This document shows positions 61,908-64,000 of a DNA stretch of 64,000 bases, piece after piece. Numbering within the stretch: position 1 is the first letter of the stretch; each line of letters begins with the position of its first letter. Origin of the DNA: Amygdalobacter nucleatus (lineage in GTDB: Bacteria; Bacillota; Clostridia; Saccharofermentanales; Fastidiosipilaceae); NCBI RefSeq assembly GCF_029167365.1, contig NZ_JARFNM010000001.1, positions 1,046,001 through 1,110,000 of the forward strand. Direction: 5' to 3'. The notes below the pieces were generated by a model, which did not search any database, was not told the origin of the DNA, and worked only from the letters and a program-made list of their open reading frames with translations. The translations under genes and the position numbers were made by a program.

Positions 61908-63350
61908 TTAATTCCTCTCCTCTTCTAAATCAGCCAAAGCCTCTAGTGATAATGAATGAGCATGTTGCTGCTTTGACTCTAAAAGTTTGGTTGTCGCACG
62001 CAAAACTCGCTTGACCGTCTCATCATAACCCAAAGCTAAACTAGCACGCAAGCTCACAACGTCATTGTAAGTACGACCAAATTCTAACTTATCGGCCAAA
62101 TAAACAAGTTTATCGACTAAAGTAGCCTGGGCACGCAAAGTTGTATGATAATACACCGCCTCGATAATTGTTCGATTCGTACAACCAAACTCTTTAGCTA
62201 AAACATGAGCTGCAATTGGACCATGCTCAATTTTGCTATTAATATCTTCTTCAGTCAGTTTCGCTTCCACCTCTTTATAATTAGATAATTGGCTATACTT
62301 ACAAGCATCATGAAAAAGACCAGAAATGACTACTTCTTCACAAGTCTGTTTTTGCTCATCTGTCAAATTTATATTTGCAAAATTCAGCCAGGGAGCTTCT
62401 AAAATGCGCTTAATCTCGCTTAAATTAATAGCCTTTTTCGCTTCTATCTGATATTTAGCAATCAACAAGGTAAAAGCAAAATACATGACATTCAAGCAAT
62501 GTGATTGACGTTTCCAAGGCAAATTTTGTAAATTGTAGTTAATCAAGCGATTAACGAACCTAATTGTTTCTTCAGACAAAATGCTACTTAGATTAGGCTG
62601 CTGATACAGGCGATTTTGGGCAATGAAAGCTAGCTCATTTTTGCTCAAAAAATTAGCTTGCAAATTGGGCATAATTTCTTTTAAATCAGGCAAATTGTAA
62701 TAATTATTAATCTCACTTGCAATCAGACTATAAGCTTGTGCATACGGTACAGATTTTAATTCTGTTCTTAGTTCAGCTGAACTTATGTCTGGCATATCTA
62801 CGTTCATAAGCTCGATCCTGGCCTTGTACTTAGAAACTAACTTATCGCGTAAACTAGAAGCTGCTTGCATATAATGTGGGCGACTTACAACAAATAATGT
62901 TGCTACTTTTAGAATTTTTTCCACCTGATACCAGCGTTCGAAATCTTTCAACAGATCAGAACCACCTAGCAAAACAAGCTCACACTCAGAATACAAAGTT
63001 TGCAACTTTTCTAATGTATGCCAAGTATAAGATGGCTCATTTGCCTTAATCTCCCAGTCTAAGATTTCCAAGCGCTTAGCCTGATAAAATTCCTTAATCT
63101 GCTCCTGTTCAGTCTTAGAGATATAGCTAAAATCTTGCTCCAAATCTAATAAATCTTCGAAAGCCAAGTCAATCAGCTGCCATCTATAGCAAGCTGCTAC
63201 CTGCTCAGATTGTTGCTTAAAAGGCGAGCAATAAGCTGGCATCAAAATGACTTTGGAAACGTCTTTCAGTTGACAAGCTAAACTGATTAATTTCAAATGA
63301 CCCAAGTGAATTGGATTAAAGCTACCACCAATCAAAACTATTTTTTGCAT
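61908..63350 (-). CDS. nadD: NadD-YqeK fusion: nicotinate-nucleotide adenylyltransferase and HD hydrolase
   Basis: 480 residues joining two enzymes usually encoded by adjacent genes. Residues 1 to about 205 are NadD, which makes deamido-NAD; [12 protein letters not shown] holds the nucleotide-binding motif and ISSAELR the phosphate-binding motif. Residues about 265-470 are an HD-domain YqeK, with [18 protein letters not shown] and YHTTLRA. YqeK proteins hydrolyse diadenosine tetraphosphate symmetrically. The linker is about 55 residues. The ATG overlaps the prfB stop by 13 bases; no strong ribosome site is seen, so coupling is likely. Confidence 0.93.
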   Translation of the reverse strand: MQKIVLIGGSFNPIHLGHLKLISLACQLKDVSKVILMPAYCSPFKQQSEQVAACYRWQLIDLAFEDLLDLEQDFSYISKTEQEQIKEFYQAKRLEILDWEIKANEPSYTWHTLEKLQTLYSECELVLLGGSDLLKDFERWYQVEKILKVATLFVVSRPHYMQAASSLRDKLVSKYKARIELMNVDMPDISSAELRTELKSVPYAQAYSLIASEINNYYNLPDLKEIMPNLQANFLSKNELAFIAQNRLYQQPNLSSILSEETIRFVNRLINYNLQNLPWKRQSHCLNVMYFAFTLLIAKYQIEAKKAINLSEIKRILEAPWLNFANINLTDEQKQTCEEVVISGLFHDACKYSQLSNYKEVEAKLTEEDINSKIEHGPIAAHVLAKEFGCTNRTIIEAVYYHTTLRAQATLVDKLVYLADKLEFGRTYNDVVSLRASLALGYDETVKRVLRATTKLLESKQQHAHSLSLEALADLEEERN

Positions 63351-64000
63351 GTCGTTAAGCCTGCTTTTTGCTGCAGATAAGCATAAACAAAGGGTTTCAA
63401 ATTGCCATCCATCACACCTTCAACATCAATATCTTCATATTCTGTGCGATGGTCCTTGACCAAAGTATATGGGCAGAAAACGTAAGAACGAATCTGTGAA
63501 CCCCAGGCAATGTCTAACTGTTCGCCTTTCAAATCATCGATGGAAGCTTTTTGCTGTTCCAAAGCCAATTTGTATAACTTAGCTTGCAACATCTTCATAG
63601 CCGTTTCTCTGTTCTGGATCTGGCTACGCTCAGCTTGGCAGGCAGCCACAATACCAGTTGGTAAGTGTGTTAAGCGGACAGCTGAATCGGTTTTGTTGAC
63701 GTGCTGACCACCTTTACCAGTTGAACGATAAGTATCAACTCTCAAATCTTCGGGGCGAATTGTAATTTCAATTGTTTTATCAAGTTCTGGTAAAACTTCG
63801 CAAGAGGCAAAGCTTGTATGACGTCTACCAGAAGCGTCGAATGGTGAAATACGGACCAAGCGATGCACGCCATGTTCAGATTTAAGCCAGCCATAGGCAT
63901 GTGGACCTGAAACGCTAAAACTGACAGACTTAATTCCAGCTTCTTCACCTTCAACCAAGTTAAGTTCTTTGCATGTAAAGTTCATTTTTTCAGCAAAACG
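63338..64000 (-). CDS. prfB: peptide chain release factor 2 (N-terminus cut by window edge)
   Basis: 221 C-terminal residues are visible; the frame is open to the edge (the first visible codons read RFAEK). RF2 ends translation at TGA and [18 protein letters not shown] holds the peptidyl-tRNA hydrolysis motif [20 protein letters not shown] is the RF2-type sequence (RF1 has RVPxTE). The usual programmed frameshift site near the start of prfB lies outside the window, so its presence is unknown. Overlaps the NadD-YqeK gene. Confidence 0.96.
   Translation of the reverse strand, partial: RFAEKMNFTCKELNLVEGEEAGIKSVSFSVSGPHAYGWLKSEHGVHRLVRISPFDASGRRHTSFASCEVLPELDKTIEITIRPEDLRVDTYRSTGKGGQHVNKTDSAVRLTHLPTGIVAACQAERSQIQNRETAMKMLQAKLYKLALEQQKASIDDLKGEQLDIAWGSQIRSYVFCPYTLVKDHRTEYEDIDVEGVMDGNLKPFVYAYLQQKAGLTTCKK

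Overview
This 64 kb window is ordinary-looking chromosome from a low-GC, AT-biased bacterium of the Firmicutes, most likely a fermentative, anaerobic member of the Clostridia. The signs are a clostridial type isoleucyl-tRNA synthetase, strong AGGAGG-like ribosome binding sites, RNase J, an rpsF-ssb-rpsR operon, PTS transporters, formate-tetrahydrofolate ligase, NAD-type malic enzyme and fumarase. I cannot fix the genus. Five tRNA genes are present, none encoding its own CCA end. I see no rRNA, CRISPR array, phage or insertion sequence. Most genes lie on the minus strand in short-gapped operons.

Layout. 1-7.3 kb: ileS (cut by the left edge), a methylglyoxal-synthase-like protein that has lost its catalytic residues, radC, asnS, a SEC-C protein and holA. 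7.3-13.5 kb: comEC, engB, then two plus-strand PRPP-synthetase paralogues. 13.5-23.4 kb: a membrane-anchored PP2C phosphatase, murC, and the operon rplI-dnaB-tilS-hpt-ftsH. 23.5-33.5 kb: an accessory catabolic region (below). 33.7-40.7 kb: rpsF-ssb-rpsR with a leader hairpin, RNase J, tRNA-Thr, glgB and a YitT-type membrane protein. 40.8-47.3 kb: a complete oligopeptide ABC transporter. 47.5-53.7 kb: extracytoplasmic thiol redox proteins, fhs, dtd and an OatA-like acyltransferase. 53.9-59.9 kb: fumC, malic enzyme, tRNA-Gly, a cysteine desulfurase with mnmA, and a small membrane protein. 60-64 kb: a three-tRNA operon, comEA, rsfS, a NadD-YqeK fusion and prfB (cut by the right edge).

The most interesting part is 23.5-33.5 kb. 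A strong promoter with a perfect palindrome just upstream of its -35 drives a cytoplasmic glycosylasparaginase, PTS IIA, an RDD-like membrane protein, PTS IIB and IIC, and a short GrdB-like protein. Beyond an internal terminator come two M42 peptidase homologues (one intact, one without its metal ligands), an M20 peptidase and CutC. A second PTS IIC-IIB pair without its own IIA follows. Together they suggest import and breakdown of a sugar-amino-acid or glycopeptide conjugate such as GlcNAc-Asn. This function is inferred, not shown.

A second point of interest is a near-identical 24-25 bp element (24 of 25 bases) upstream of both comEC and comEA, 51 kb apart and in the same orientation. It is a candidate competence regulatory site. 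Several promoters sit inside or against the terminator of the preceding gene, which fits a compact genome.
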